NCBI GenBank assembly: GCA_019096065.1
Contig: JAGUCH010000001.1
Coordinates: 3,658,001 to 3,722,000, forward strand
Source of the DNA: Paracyclopina nana
Lineage: Eukaryota > Arthropoda > Copepoda > Cyclopoida > Cyclopettidae
Length of the DNA: 64,000 nucleotides
Direction: 5' to 3'
Positions 21,555-33,628 of the stretch are shown piece by piece. Position numbers and translations under genes: made by a program. The notes beneath the pieces were generated by a model. It was given only the letters and a program-made list of their open reading frames with translations, did not search any database and was not told where the DNA came from. Numbering within the stretch: the first letter of the stretch is position 1; each line of letters starts with the position of its first letter.

Positions 21555-23978
21555 CTTCCTTAGCTTCTGGTCATAGCGGTGTTGTTGTTCAAACGGTATC
21601 CATTACACATTTTTTGTTGCTTCTTGCTATACGTCCGCACGCCAGGGCTTTCGTGGAAGAACTCAAGTTTGCTTTCGCAAATTTGGCGCTTTCCACAGCC
21701 ACCCTGTGCGGAGAGCTTCTAATGGAACGATAGAAGTATTGCGCGCGTAGAAGAAACGCGCACAGGATTCAGCTCTCCGCTGGCCTTTTTTGCTTCCAAG
21801 GCCTATTCCTTGAGAATTTCACATTATTTTAAATATTTTTATATTCCACATGGTTGTGTGCTTCCGATGAAGCAATTAATTACTGGCCTGGATTATGACT
21901 AGTGATTAATGGAGCTGGTGATCATAATTTTTGTGCTATCAACTACTTTCTAGCTGCTGCATGCGCCCTATAGCTTCGAAATGTGTTGTAGACGTTCTTT
22001 TTCCGTGCTGCTCAACCGTGAAGGAAGCCAACGTACCATGCTTGCTGAAGAGGCCTTCTACGATTCGGCTCGGCTGCAAAAAGTTTCTTACATATTATCG
22101 CTCTTTCAAAAAGAAAGTTCTGCTCTCCCCGGGCAATCAAAGATATTGCAAAAAAGGAGGACAAACCATCATGTGGCCAACTTCACAGCTAACCGCTCGA
22201 AAGCTGCCATGGTTGTTTAACAGCTTGAACTCGTTCAGACGCGCGCGCGCGCGCAAGCTCATTTTTTTGGTGGATATGGTTATCTCTATCCGTTTCCAGC
22301 TTACACTGCTGCTATCTCTGAGCCGAAAGTTTCCGAGGTCGGTCGAGGAAGGGATATATCTGCATGACGCAGTGCACTCGTTGTACATAAAGTAATTTGT
22401 TCTCGATGGTAGTGCTACTGTGCAGCTCGAAGATTTCGTACTTTACGCAGCGGCCTTTCTCCGTTCTGGCTAGGAGCAGGACAGTTTGAAAGATTGCCGT
22501 TGGCTATGTGAAATGTCTCGGGCCTTCGAGGCCACCATTTCTGAGAAAGATCCAATTTTTTGCCGACTCAGAGCTGCTGCCAGGCGAAGAGTTCAACTCT
22601 GCCAAGAAGGTCTAAATAAAGCCTCTGCTGCTGCATTAAACATACAGTACGTTTAAGGCTCCCAAGGGCTTAGGGGACCATGAATGGTCCGCGGATTGAA
22701 ACAAAATCGATATTACACAATATATAGGCTGACCCGGAAAATTGGAGGACCTTTGAAGAAGCTGCTAGCGTCCAGCATAATAAATAAAGACCGCCTAAAA
22801 TATCCCAGAGGTAAAAGCGAATATTTAACGAGCAGAATTAAATGCCTCTTGGAATTCCGGCAACTCAGTGCAATCTTTGCATAGAGGATGACGTGATGTT
22901 TGAATAAGGCTGGCTGCGAAACGAGCTTGCACCATTAAGCTATGTTGTATTGAGAAACAATGCGAATGTTGTCGTTCGCTTAATTGATAAAGGCTCAAAG
23001 CTAAAGAGCCTTATTGGGTAGATGATGAATCCAGGCCCGATTAGGGATGTGGAACGAAGCCAAGAACTGACAAAAAACGGGCATTATCGATCACGTTTTG
23101 TACTTTTTCTCTTTTGCTCCAAATTCACTTAAGTATGTTATGGTGACCAGAGGCAATGATGGTCGTGAGAAAAGAGTGATTTTGCCGTTGCTATTCACGT
23201 GAGAACGATTCCCATGCGCGCGCCATATTTAAAAAGAACTGAACGGCGACGACAAATAATGGCGTGCCTTATGGTTTCTAACGCCAAATAGCACATAGCA
23301 TAAGTGATTGAACCCAAGGTGAAAAGCTACTCGTCATCACGATTCCAGGTCGATCTCCAACTTTTGAAATATTATGTTGTTCTCAACGTCAGCGCCCGCG
23401 CCATATAACTTATATACCTATAATGTAGCCACAACTTCAATACATAATGGAGAGATGAGTGCGCCGTGACTTCTGCTAAGTGGAAATAAATGGGTCGTGA
23501 TTCCCACACTTGCCACCTGGTTGTATTATGAACATTGGAGGAATCAGAGCGACTCGAAAAATGAAACAATATGCTGTTCTGCTACGCCCCTCCGCGATGC
23601 TAATCTGTATACGCTGTATGAAATGCTCGGGAAAATGGCCCGTAATACACTTATCTACGTATATTGTAGTATGCTGCGAGAGGGGTAGCAGCAGCAGAGT
23701 GGTTTAAAAAATGTCTCGCATGCCTGAGAATGCGTCTTCCATGCTGCATTGTACTACTACCTAGGGGTGAGCTTTTAGAGAACGAATTGTTGCAGGCAAG
23801 CTCTGCGTGCACCACCACATGGTTGTAGGTACACACTTGCGCACAGGTAAGTGAAGCCCCAAACCAAACGTGCAGCAGGGCGAGCAAAGCCGGTCTTTGT
23901 GTCTTCTTGGGCTACCGCTCAAGCAGTCGTCGCACAGATCTCACCTGAGGCAAGGCAACAGCAGAACATGAGAAGACA
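21555..23978. other. Intergenic stretch with no supported gene
   Basis: I see nothing coding here. A short alternating GC run lies at about 22239-22253. Frames near 21931-22395 and 22684-22884 have no domain and no splice partners. The right end holds the promoter of the gene starting at 23979. Confidence 0.4.
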
Positions 23979-25655
23979 ATGAACCTCGCCTCCATCCTCC
24001 AATTGCTGCTCCTTCTGGCCACAGCCGCGAGGCCGCAGTCCTTCGAGGCGAGGGACTACTTCAAAAAGTGCTTACACCTCAAGCAAGAATGGCATAACTC
24101 GAGGACCGACGAGGCTGCTGACCCCAGCCATCCCTTGGCCGCTGAGAAGAATGCGATGGAGGGGCACCAGCCCAAAAAGTCCGTGTGCAGGACCTACAAG
24201 TGCCTCAAGCACAGCTCAGAGCTCGACTTGGACCGGCTGTCCAACTTCAAGTGCTCCTCAGATAACGACTGTGCCAGGGAAATGTCCGGCATGGTTTGCG
24301 CTCAAATGGGCCTTTTCCCTGGCAGAGACAGGCAATGCACCTGTCCTCCAGGGTACGCTTACAGCACCAATGAGTGTCGCTGCCTACCGGCCGAATTGTG
24401 CTGGTCAAGCACGGTAGGTCACATCTGCACACATTAATTTACGCCAAAATATGATTGCTCCTCTTTTGTTAGGATCCTTGTCACAAGGGCATGAAGTGCA
24501 ATGAGCCAAGCTGCTCGTGCCGTCGTTTGCAGGAGCCGAACGTCCTCCTTTATGAAATCCACGGAGGCTTTTGTGTCGAGCAGCGGTCAACTCATTTCGA
24601 AGTGGATTATTTGCTGGGAGGCGATGAGAGCCACGCCACAGCTGAAGTCATTGCTGTGGCCGTAATAGCGGCTATTGTTATACTTGGCCTTATTGCCTTG
24701 GGCCTTTATATTCTCGGCGTCAAAAGAAAAGATATCGATTTCTTTGCCAGGTACTCTATTGTTACTCTGTGGTACTTAAAGAAGCATGCTCCGTCGCGAA
24801 TCCGCTTGACACAAATTCTTGCAGTTGTGTCTTCTTTTTTTTCAAAGTACAGAAATCCAGAGAAATGGTGCAACTCCTGCGTGGAAAACTGACGGGCATC
24901 TATTTTTCAAAGCCCAATTTGTCACACTCGCGTATGGTATATACGTAAGAGCGAATTGTTACAAGCTCTGCTCGCTTGAGCGAAAGAGGAAGTCATATTC
25001 ATCACGTTATTTTCTGCTTGAAGGTGGAGAAATCGGCTTTGAAGCTTCTGCTTCTCTCTTTTTGCACAATCTTTGCAGCTACAAAGCCAGCACTTTTTTT
25101 GGAAGACGCATTTTCAGCCACTTACCTACGACAAGCCTGACAACCTATTAACCGAAAAATTGAAAAAAGTTGGATGGAGAGCAATTCAATCTCTTTCGTT
25201 CTGTCGATCGCAAAAATGACTCGGGAAAAAATGTCATCTGATTGCTTTTTTCCAGGGGGGACTACGTTTGCGAGCATGACAACATCACGCCTGGCAATAG
25301 GCACAATCAGCCCCACGTGGCCGCTTGGGATGCTCCAGGCATGGATTTTTTGAGTGAAGAGCAAACGCTGAAATACATCAACAGATCGAATTCGATCGAA
25401 ATCGATCAAAAGTCGCCGTCGGTGGCCACCACAGCAGAGCTAGTGCACAATTCAGACGAATCTCCCACACCTTCAGGCTCGTTACCTGAGAGTGACCAGA
25501 ATAATACCAACTCAGAAATACGTAATCGTATTCACGAAAGCAACTTTGCCAATCCGACCTTCAGCAGTGGCAATGCCAGAGAAGGTCCCACCTCCACCAA
25601 AGATGGCAGTGACGAGGAAAACAATGAAGTCACGAAATCGTCTAGTATGCTGTAA
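23979..25655 (+). CDS. Cysteine-rich type I membrane protein, unknown
   Basis: Exons 23979-24416, 24473-24750 and 25256-25655 give 371 residues. A signal peptide (MNLASILQLLLLLATAARPQ) is followed by a cysteine-rich ectodomain of about 190 residues with a CTCPPGYAYSTNECRCLP segment that resembles EB/EGF-like modules. Then come one membrane span (AVAVIAAIVILGLIALGLYI, about residues 213-232) and a cytoplasmic tail of about 135 residues rich in Ser, Asp, Glu and Asn. The spacing of cysteines suggests extracellular disulphides and a receptor or adhesion role, but no ligand or pathway can be named. The start is the first ATG of the frame and gives a good signal peptide. It is not a family I can identify. 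Confidence 0.82.
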
Positions 25656-26288
25656 AAGTTGTGTGCATAATGGGGAGAAATGGCCGAAAATGACACTCTA
25701 AATGCGAGCAGTGATGCGCATGATACTGAGCCCATCATCCATAATTCATCGGCCCTCATGAAAAATAGTGCTGCCTCTTTTTTATTGCCATGTTGACAGA
25801 ACTCAGTTATATTGGAAATGCTTTCACCAATATTTTCAGTCCGGTGACTCTTACTTTAACAAAAAAAAGAGAGAATGGCTCTTTGCACACAGAGTTGGAA
25901 GGATATATAGAAGTATCCTTTGCTGTATTTTGTGTCATATTATCTCTATAAATGAAATGTCTGGAGGTTCGCCTTCTTCTACTACATTGTTGATAGACCG
26001 ATTTTCTCACTGCTAAGCGTAATAAAGTGTGATAGCAGTTATTGCCAAGTCAGTCTTTTGAGACACCACCGTTCGTATGACTCTCCACTTACTTTTTTTA
26101 TATTACTTTTGATTGATTAGCCCTGGGTTATTTGTAATGGGAAGCCAGAGCACTTTGTAAAGCCAATATTGTCTCTGGATGCAGTTTCTTGATCTCACTG
26201 CTCACAAAACCCAAGCATAGAATTTAGGGAATTAGCTTTGTGTATTTTTCGAATTGAATGAGAAGGCACAAAGTCATAATAACATGAG
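25656..26288. other. Convergent intergenic region
   Basis: This region lies between the 3' ends of the type I membrane protein gene (+) and the DUF1397-like gene (-). It holds their 3' UTRs at most. No other feature is seen. Confidence 0.4.
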
Positions 26289-29200
26289 CTAGGAAAAGAT
26301 TTTGCCACACAGTACTAAAGCCACGAAGAAAGGCCAATTCATGGCCGCATTGGATTGTCCTTTGTTGTAGCCCTCCACCAAGTACTGCTCGTTCCATTCA
26401 TGCGAAACGCAACCACTGGAGCCATATTCATAAGCCTGACAGTGCCCCTGATAATAGAAGACAAAGCCAGTTAAGCTATTTAGAGGGAAAAAACTGCTAC
26501 AACTCGAAGCATTATACCTGAATGAGAGGCCCCGACATTCTGTCTAGAAACGATTTTGTGAATTGTGCAGTGTCATAGCCGCAAGTGGTGTTGACCACCG
26601 TCTCTGAGCAATGCAAATACTTTTGGAAGGAGCAGCACAAAAGCTTCACATTCTCTTCTGACTCCTCGTCAGAAATCTGGCGTCTTTTCCTCCGCCTCCT
26701 TTCCTTAACGTCTTCCTTGAGCTGGTTCGGAACCACTTCTAGGCCGGCCTCCTCTGCGATTTCTTCAACATATTCCGCCTCTCCGCCATCCGGATACTGA
26801 TATTGGTACTCGTACATATGATCGTCGTAATAGGTCTCCTCAGCCTCCTGCACATAAGATTGATACAATGTGTATTAGCATAAACCAACACTTTGCTGAA
26901 ATGATGTCATTACTTGAGTTTGGGCATTGAGAGCCTTGATTCGGGTTTGATAGTCAGCCGCGCATCTTTCGTATCCCGCCTGAACCAGTCGCATGCACGG
27001 GGCATGTCTCAAATAATCTGAAAAGAGCACAAACACTCGAAAATCTACTATTTTACATAACTATATTCTGCTTAGACAAATCGGAATATTGATATTAGCA
27101 AGTGGAGTGGCATCCGGAATGCTTGACGAATTTAATATTTTTTCCGAATAAGTTAATATATAGCCAACAAACCTGACTGATAAGTTCCTTCCTGGCACAA
27201 ATCGACGATGACCTGCGTAGTTCCAGCATAAAGCGTGTTGAAATATGCGCGATGCTCCCTATCAAGACAGCGCAATGTGAAGTCATCAATGCATCTGAGG
27301 CCATCCATAAGCTTCCTGCAAGCGTGCAAAGGGAAATCAGTATAACAGTAGTGCTTATCGGCATTCTCCAGAACAAACATGTGGAACGAAAGTATCACAA
27401 TCGAGAGCGAGGAATTCGCCCATTGCATCGACGAAAACGGGTCTGAAATTGAGTTTGTTTTCTCCGATATGGACTCGATACTGGCGGGAAGTTCTGCCAC
27501 AGTTTGCTCATTTCTCGGCATCACTTTTAACCTAGTTACCATCTTGGCCTTGTTGAATCACACACCGCTACGAAAACATGTCACGACACCCTTTGTAATT
27601 TCGTTGGCATTTTCGGATTTTCTATTCAGCTTCGCTGTTCTCCCACTTATGGCAATCAGATTTTTTGCCAGGTGAGTAGCTCTCAACGGCCTTAATGATG
27701 AAAAGTGCTCAGGATCATCCATTGCTTTCTTCATAAAAAGGGACTGGATTGTTGGATCCGAAACTGGGTTCCTCTGCCAACTTTTCCCTATGCTATTCTA
27801 TGGAAATACAGCGGCAACTTTATTCAACATTTTAGCAGTCACCATTAACAGGCAAGCGCACGCTTAAAGTTTAGCACGTAGCTAGATTTTATCCCCCAGT
27901 ATTTATTCTATTAGATGGTGCATGATTTACTTTCCGGAGAAGAGCGACTCCATTTATACGCGACGGAACTCAAAGCTAATCATAGCGGCTTGTTGGATTC
28001 TCCCTGTACTCATCATGACACCGTCTTTAACCCAAGCATGGAGCAAACATGAGCTAGACTGTAAAACCAGATCGTGCACAATTGTGGAGCAATCCGAAGA
28101 TTCCAATGTGATGCCGTTTAAAAAGTTTCTAATCGGATTTGGAGTCACTTTTCCCATGTTGGTACTCGTTTTGGCCAATCTTATGATTTACTTCAAGGTA
28201 ATCTTGTCATTACTTTAAGTTTCGTTTAAATGTTAACTTCATTTAGGTCCGGCAAATGAGCCGACTTTGGGACCAACAAATGAGGAACTCCCAAGTACCA
28301 AACAGCCTCAAAGATAAAGAAAAGCAATTGACCAAAATGATGGCCATTATTTTCCTGATATTCCTGATGACTTACATTCCATCTGCTCTAGTCAAGCAGG
28401 TAAGCCATTCGTCCAATTCGGCGAGCCTCCAATAAAGGGGATTTCTATTTTTCAGCTAGACGAAGAATATTCCCTCCCCACGACACATGTGTTGTGCTAC
28501 ATCATAAACTGGTTGGCCGTCATCATGAATCCCGCCATTTACGTAGCAACCCAGGAAAGATACAGACAGGCAATTTTGCTCCTTTATGCTCGAGTGAGAT
28601 TCTTTCGCAATGGTCGCAAATACCAACAAGAATTGAATAACGTTGGTATACTGTTACGCAAGTCACAAATCAGATCATCTACAATATCATAAAGCAGTAC
28701 GAAAGAGTACGACGAGAAAAGGGATATCTTCTTTAACGTCTTGTTATCTGCCATTGTGGAAGGTTTTCTCTTGTAAAAGGAAATAAAAGTAAGCGTTATT
28801 TTGCAATTTTCGTCTTTGTTCCCCTCCTTTTTTATTGAATGAAAGCAGAATTTTTTCCATTGTTGACTAAGTGATGGAGTGAAATGATGTCCCGTAAAAT
28901 TTGTTACACATACGACTCTGCCAATTTTTTGCATCCCTGTCAGTTAGTCTATTATCTGAGTGTGCGTGGGATAAAAATTGCTCAACTGAGTGAAATGGCC
29001 CCTATTGCCTTGGTATCATCGTGACACCGAATTCTTTATATGGGATAGTTTGCAACTGCTGGGAGCTTCTGATGGATAGGAGTGCTAATTTCACGAGATT
29101 GAGACAGATGTTGTAGCAGGTATGCTACTGAGAAAAGTGAGGAAAATGCACTTACGGACACATCTTCACCAATTCTTCTTTGGAAGTGGCGAAACCCAAA

Positions 29201-29385
29201 TCTTTGTTATCGGTCACTATTTTGAGTGGGTCGGTACATTTTGACATAGCTGCTGGCGCACAATCAAGTTGCTCGTCCTGCACCTCATCATCAACGCCAA
29301 TCGCAATCGTCGTGGACAAAAAGAGGCCTGCAAGTAGAGAGAGAGAGTGAAAATGCTTCTTTTTCTTCATTTCAGCTTCTTTCAT
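26289..29385 (-). CDS. Secreted/anchored protein with DUF1397-like cysteine pattern
   Basis: On the minus strand exons 29385-29156, 27315-27173, 27017-26914, 26847-26518 and 26447-26289 give 321 residues. The second in-frame ATG (29370) would give a more typical signal peptide start (MKKKKHFHSLSLLAGLFLS). The pattern EELVKMCPKLMDGLRCIDDF, RCLDREHRAYFNTLYAGT, VIVDLCQEG and YLRHAPCMR with evenly placed cysteines resembles arthropod secreted proteins of the 27 kDa hemolymph glycoprotein type (DUF1397), assigned from memory. Exon 4 adds an acidic Tyr/Glu-rich insert and a basic RRRRKRR stretch that may be a processing site. The C-terminus is a hydrophobic stretch after a small-residue region, compatible with a GPI anchor. 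Intron 1 (1840 nt) contains the entire GPCR gene on the other strand. Confidence 0.8.
27379..28692 (+). CDS. Rhodopsin-class GPCR, Tre1/Moody-like
   Basis: This is a seven-helix G-protein-coupled receptor. Exons 27379-27671, 27741-27851, 27915-28197, 28247-28399 and 28456-28692 give 358 residues. Visible helices: TM1 GITFNLVTILALL, TM2 VISLAFSDFLFSFAVLPLMA, TM3 ending NILAVTINRW, TM4 LIIAACWILPVLIMTPS, TM5 FGVTFPMLVLVLANLMIYF, TM6 KMMAIIFLIFLMTYIPSALV and TM7 with NPAIY. A cysteine at the start of TM3 and another in extracellular loop 2 could form the usual disulphide. The E/DRY position reads NRW; NRY-like variants occur in the Drosophila Tre1/Moody group, which this most resembles. The second intron uses a GC donor (AACAG|GCAAGC at 27852). 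A polyadenylation signal lies at 28782-28787. The gene sits wholly in intron 1 of the opposite-strand gene at 26289-29385. The ligand is unknown. Confidence 0.9.
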
Positions 29386-32300
29386 TGCGGCTATGTGATA
29401 AGGGTCAGCATTTTTCTCGAGTAATTAAAAAACATTGCCACAGCTGAGTGTTGAAATCGACGTCTTGCAATTTTGAATCCTTCCCAATTTTATTAGCTTC
29501 AAGATCATCAATTAAGGTTTTCAACCGTATCAAGGCGTATAGCATGAACAACGCAAAGACTTTTGGCCAGGACGTTTAGCTCTGTAGTAATATACGGCTA
29601 ATTTCTCCCTGGGTAAAAAATTGCTCTAGCGGTAAAATTCACGATTTCTTGGCACACTTTTCGTGTCCAACCTGAGTAAACGAGCTCTATGAGAAACTTC
29701 ATGGATTTGTTCTTTCAATTGACCCATAAAAAGGTAGTAAATGCTCTGTCTGCAGCATTTTCCTTCTAGGATGACTGTAGTAAAAAGGGATTTTATCAGC
29801 TATTAAGAAGGCTTTGCCATTTGCTAATGAATGGCCGGGAAAAACAATTAGTCGCTCCTGTAGGTTAGTTTCACCTCAATTGACCACTCATGCATTTTAC
29901 AGACAAAAAGCAACAATTTCATGCTTGCGAGTTCACATATTGAGCATGCAGATTTGTATCCATATTCAACATACTATAAATAAAGCGCTCAAAACTCTTA
30001 AGTACAGATCGTTTGTCCCAGTTGAGCTGCACAAAAAAAGTAAAAAGAGCTGAGATTAAAAATCATCATTACGCAGGTGAACGGGTGAAAGTAGTAAGGA
30101 CCTTAAAGAGCGCCAGCTATTTACATTTCAGTGCGTCATTTTGACTGTAGCTGTATAGCAAAACATGCATAAAATGTGACCAACTGTCTATGTGTCCAAC
30201 TTTCCATTTCAAGCCTCGATCTCGTAGCATATCAACGCTGGAATATAATATGTAGTATCGGTACCGTTTTTCTGGGTAAGAGCTTCTGCAACAACAGATG
30301 GTACCGTAACCTGAATGCATGTTGTTTCGTAAAAACTTTCGTTTTCACGGCTGTTGTTCGGTTAACTAGGATTTTTCCAAGACTGACGTTTCATTGGTCG
30401 AGCAGGATTTTAACATGTTGATTTTCGCCAAGACTTTTTATCTAGCAATCTAGTCACATTTAATAAAGAAAAGCGTAAAAATAGAATTGGCTTAAACTGC
30501 ATGCAGCATATTAGGAAAGGATGCTCTTTCACCAAAATGTCAGCCAAATACCACTGAAGAGATAGGTTAATAAAGTGCTTACCCAATAGGAAGAATACGG
30601 TGGAAGTTGCACAGCCTTTCCTCATTTTTGAATCAGCGGACTACACTAGTCTGTACAATTATCACAATCAGAGTTTCTCACAAGAAGAATTGTGCATATG
30701 AATCTGATCACGAAACTGGTGCGGTTCTAGCTGCTGATCATGGTATCACCACAAATTGGAGCAAAGTGGACGCGGCGTGGTTTCACTGAAGACGTATTCG
30801 ATCTGGACGCAGCTTCAAGCAACTGACTGCAAGTCTCCTTCCACCTTGATGAGAATGCTGAGTTTCGTTCAGTTTTCGCGCGAGGAGCGCCAGATATGCG
30901 CACGGTGGGGGAAAACAAAGCTAAAGCGAGACAACCTGTTACTTAAATTTCGCTCGTAAAATAAAAGATATCCCTTATCTTCCTTCTCTTATCAACTCTA
31001 GGTTTGCAATTCAGCTCTCGACAGATTGATTTTTATATACTTATTCGGTTCATGCACTATTCAGTTGGGCGTGTGCAATAGCTCAATAACCTTTAAGACT
31101 AAAGATTGATTCATCCATTCCAAGCCCACCGGCTAATGACTTGGATGCCATCAATCTTACCCATTTTGAGCTCCACGTTTTCCAGATTTTTAATTTCAGT
31201 TTCCCATTTATGAATCCTCTCTCGACACCCAATAATTGTAGGAGTTTCTATGACTGGAAGCAATTGTCAATTTACACACCTTTGGCAACAAAGCTAAATC
31301 GAATCCGCCAGTAACACCTAGAGCCATGCCTGGAGCCTTTTGAAAACTCAAAATCTTCCTTTTTTGTAGCGAAAATAACCAAGAAATGGAGAAATTACAC
31401 TCTAAGCGTCCAGCAAATGAATGTGGTGGTGCTGAAATATTATTCAGATTTCACTCAAGTCGCTATAATGGTACAATATGCATCCATATGCCACCACGCC
31501 ACTGAGCAAAATGTAATCGTTTTCGGAGAAAACATCGAGACGGACAAAATTAAGTGAGGAATGATGTTCCATCAATTGACTCTCCCCTATTAAAGTTACG
31601 CATTTCATGAGTAATGGTTCTTGCTGAATACATTACCGAGAAAAAAAGTGAAAACATGACTAAACAAGATTTAAGATAAGACTAATTCTCTGTATCATGA
31701 AATTATCAGCTATTGCTGCATTTTGAGGAGGTTTCCAAATATATTTCTAATGTTGCGACTGTAGGCAGCTTTTTGTCGGATTGACATCATGATTATAGAC
31801 AAAAGTATCATAACAATGATACGCCATCAAGTGACATTACTGGAGAAATACTTGGGATTTCAGGTTTCACGGTTTACACAACCGTACTACTTTTTTGAGG
31901 CTGAATTTAAAAAGAAGAATCAAAATAATCTCCAGACTTCTCAATTGGAGTGCCAAAAAAACTTGCTCCATTGATCTTAATGATTTCTAACAGTTTAGAA
32001 AACTTGTAGCCAACACGAAACTAAAAAAATTGCTAATGCACACAAAAATTACCCTAAGATCGGTCCTTTTTTTTATCCTTTTCTTGTTAGACGATGTAAA
32101 AGATCCAAAATTCACTGCACGCTCACATCAAGGGATCTTGTAGCACTGAATTTTGAATCGACTACTCCCTAATCCCAAATGTTTCAATTTTCCCTCCGCT
32201 AGGCGTGCTACTTGCGTTTGTTATTGTTATGTTACTGTTGTGAATAACATTACACTGCCCACTTGTGATGAAGCATGGGAAGTTTTGGATAGGGAAAGAT

Positions 32301-32558
32301 TTCATGATCATTTTGAAATCAAAAGTGTAATAAATACTCAATTTAGGGCCAAATTAGTAAAGAAGAAAATATAGCATATTAGCTGAAAAAGCTGCAAAAT
32401 AAATTCAAGTATTGCTTCTAAAATAAAAAGATGATTCTCTTTTGGTGCTCCCAGTTAGTGGCTCCAAAATTGGAAAATATAGTTGAATTCCAGTTGGATG
32501 GAAAACAATTGGGTTTTTTTCGATTCCGACTTTTCTGCCAGAAAAACTGAACAAAAAC
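29386..32558. other. Gene-free stretch with no supported feature
   Basis: This 3.2 kb is AT-rich, with only short frames lacking domains. The left edge is the promoter of the minus-strand gene that starts at 29385. I see no RNA gene or repeat arms before the repeat copy that begins at 32559. Confidence 0.4.
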
Positions 32559-33107
32559 AGCATTTTTGTCAACTTGGCGGTGGGTTCACTACATACGGCA
32601 GTGAAGCGAAAATCCTTGTATTTTACTGAGATTTGGCGTGCGCTCGCATCTACCGTACAATAATGACCATTTTTTCATCACATGTGAAGAAATAATATCC
32701 ATTATTGTACGGTTGGCAACTTGAGAGTTCTTCTTCAATTAAAAAAAAGGTTTTACTGGGATTCGATCTTGGGTCGGCTGAGTGGAAGGTCAGCACTCTA
32801 CCAATGTACTATCAGAACTCATTGAGTTTCATAATCATGATGGCATAATAAAAAAAGATTACATTGCATTCAAAGATAATCTTCCAAATCAATCCTAATG
32901 AAGAAATTTAAATATCTGAAACATTCTCAATCAGTTTTGAGTCAAACTCGTTTATTGGGTGCTTTTTGGAAAAATTCTGGCTAAATAGTAAAAATCCCTC
33001 CAAATATCTGGTTACCCTGCAAGTGCTGAGCTCTTACTGGAGATGCGCGCGCGCGATTGACCGCAAAGTTTTACCTGCAAACGAGCTTTCGTTTTTGAGG
33101 CCAATTT
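32559..33107 (-). repeat. Dispersed tRNA-derived repeat, copy 2 (inverted)
   Basis: This is the reverse complement of the element at 1-544. It includes the tRNA-Glu-like block with its B box (32758-32814, minus strand) and the 60 bp palindrome at 32653-32712. The two copies differ by scattered substitutions and short indels, so they are not a recent duplication of this locus. Flanking sequence on both sides differs from copy 1, which helps set the right border of the element near position 544 of copy 1. Confidence 0.8.
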
Positions 33108-33185
33108 AATTGGTAAATTAATACATTTTTAGCATTTAACAGTACTTCTGGGACTTTTAACCCTCACGAAGCTGACAAAAATGTC

Positions 33186-33334
33186 AATACTGTCCTGATG
33201 ACTCGTCCATATAGGGTTTTTTGCTCATTCGTAGTAAAATTCCAGATCACTCGTGGCTTCGCCACTCGGTGATCTTTCATTTGACTACTCATGAGCGAAA
33301 AACCCTATATGGACTCGTCATCAGGACAGTATTG
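33186..33334. repeat. Fold-back element with ~43 bp arms
   Basis: The arm AATACTGTCCTGATGACTCG at 33186 is repeated in inverted form ending at 33334, with about 3 mismatches over 43 bases. The core at about 33244-33274 is itself an inverted repeat that contains GGCTTCGCC. It lies immediately beside repeat copy 2 and downstream of the IAP gene. No gene is encoded. It is interpreted as a short non-autonomous element or a cruciform-forming sequence. Confidence 0.75.
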
Positions 33335-33616
33335 TTACATTACTTAAGATTTTGATGAATTCCTCACATAATTAGCACAAAAGCCAAGTTGAGTATTTAT
33401 TTGAAGTGATTGTAATTTTTCTGGTAGCTTTGATTCACTTTCCGGCCAACCCAATTTCGCCCTTAAAGACCTGAAGGAATCCCCATGGTCAATGTTGATG
33501 TTATGACCAAGATGTCTATAGCTGATAGCATGAATCATTTAACCGAAAGCTATTCCATGAACTTTGAAAGGTCCAAAAGAAGCGAGCGAAATTGGATGAA
33601 ATTGTGAAATTATAAT

Positions 33617-33622
33617 TTTATT
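33617..33622 (-). terminator. Polyadenylation signal of the IAP gene
   Basis: AATAAA on the minus strand lies 6 bases after the IAP stop codon. It is unusually close but well placed for a very short 3' UTR. Confidence 0.4.
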
Positions 33623-33628
33623 CTTGAT

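Noticed and set aside
22239-22253. GCGCGC alternating run as a Z-DNA or recombination site
   Set aside because: Only about 15 bases long, with no surrounding structure; an ordinary microsatellite.
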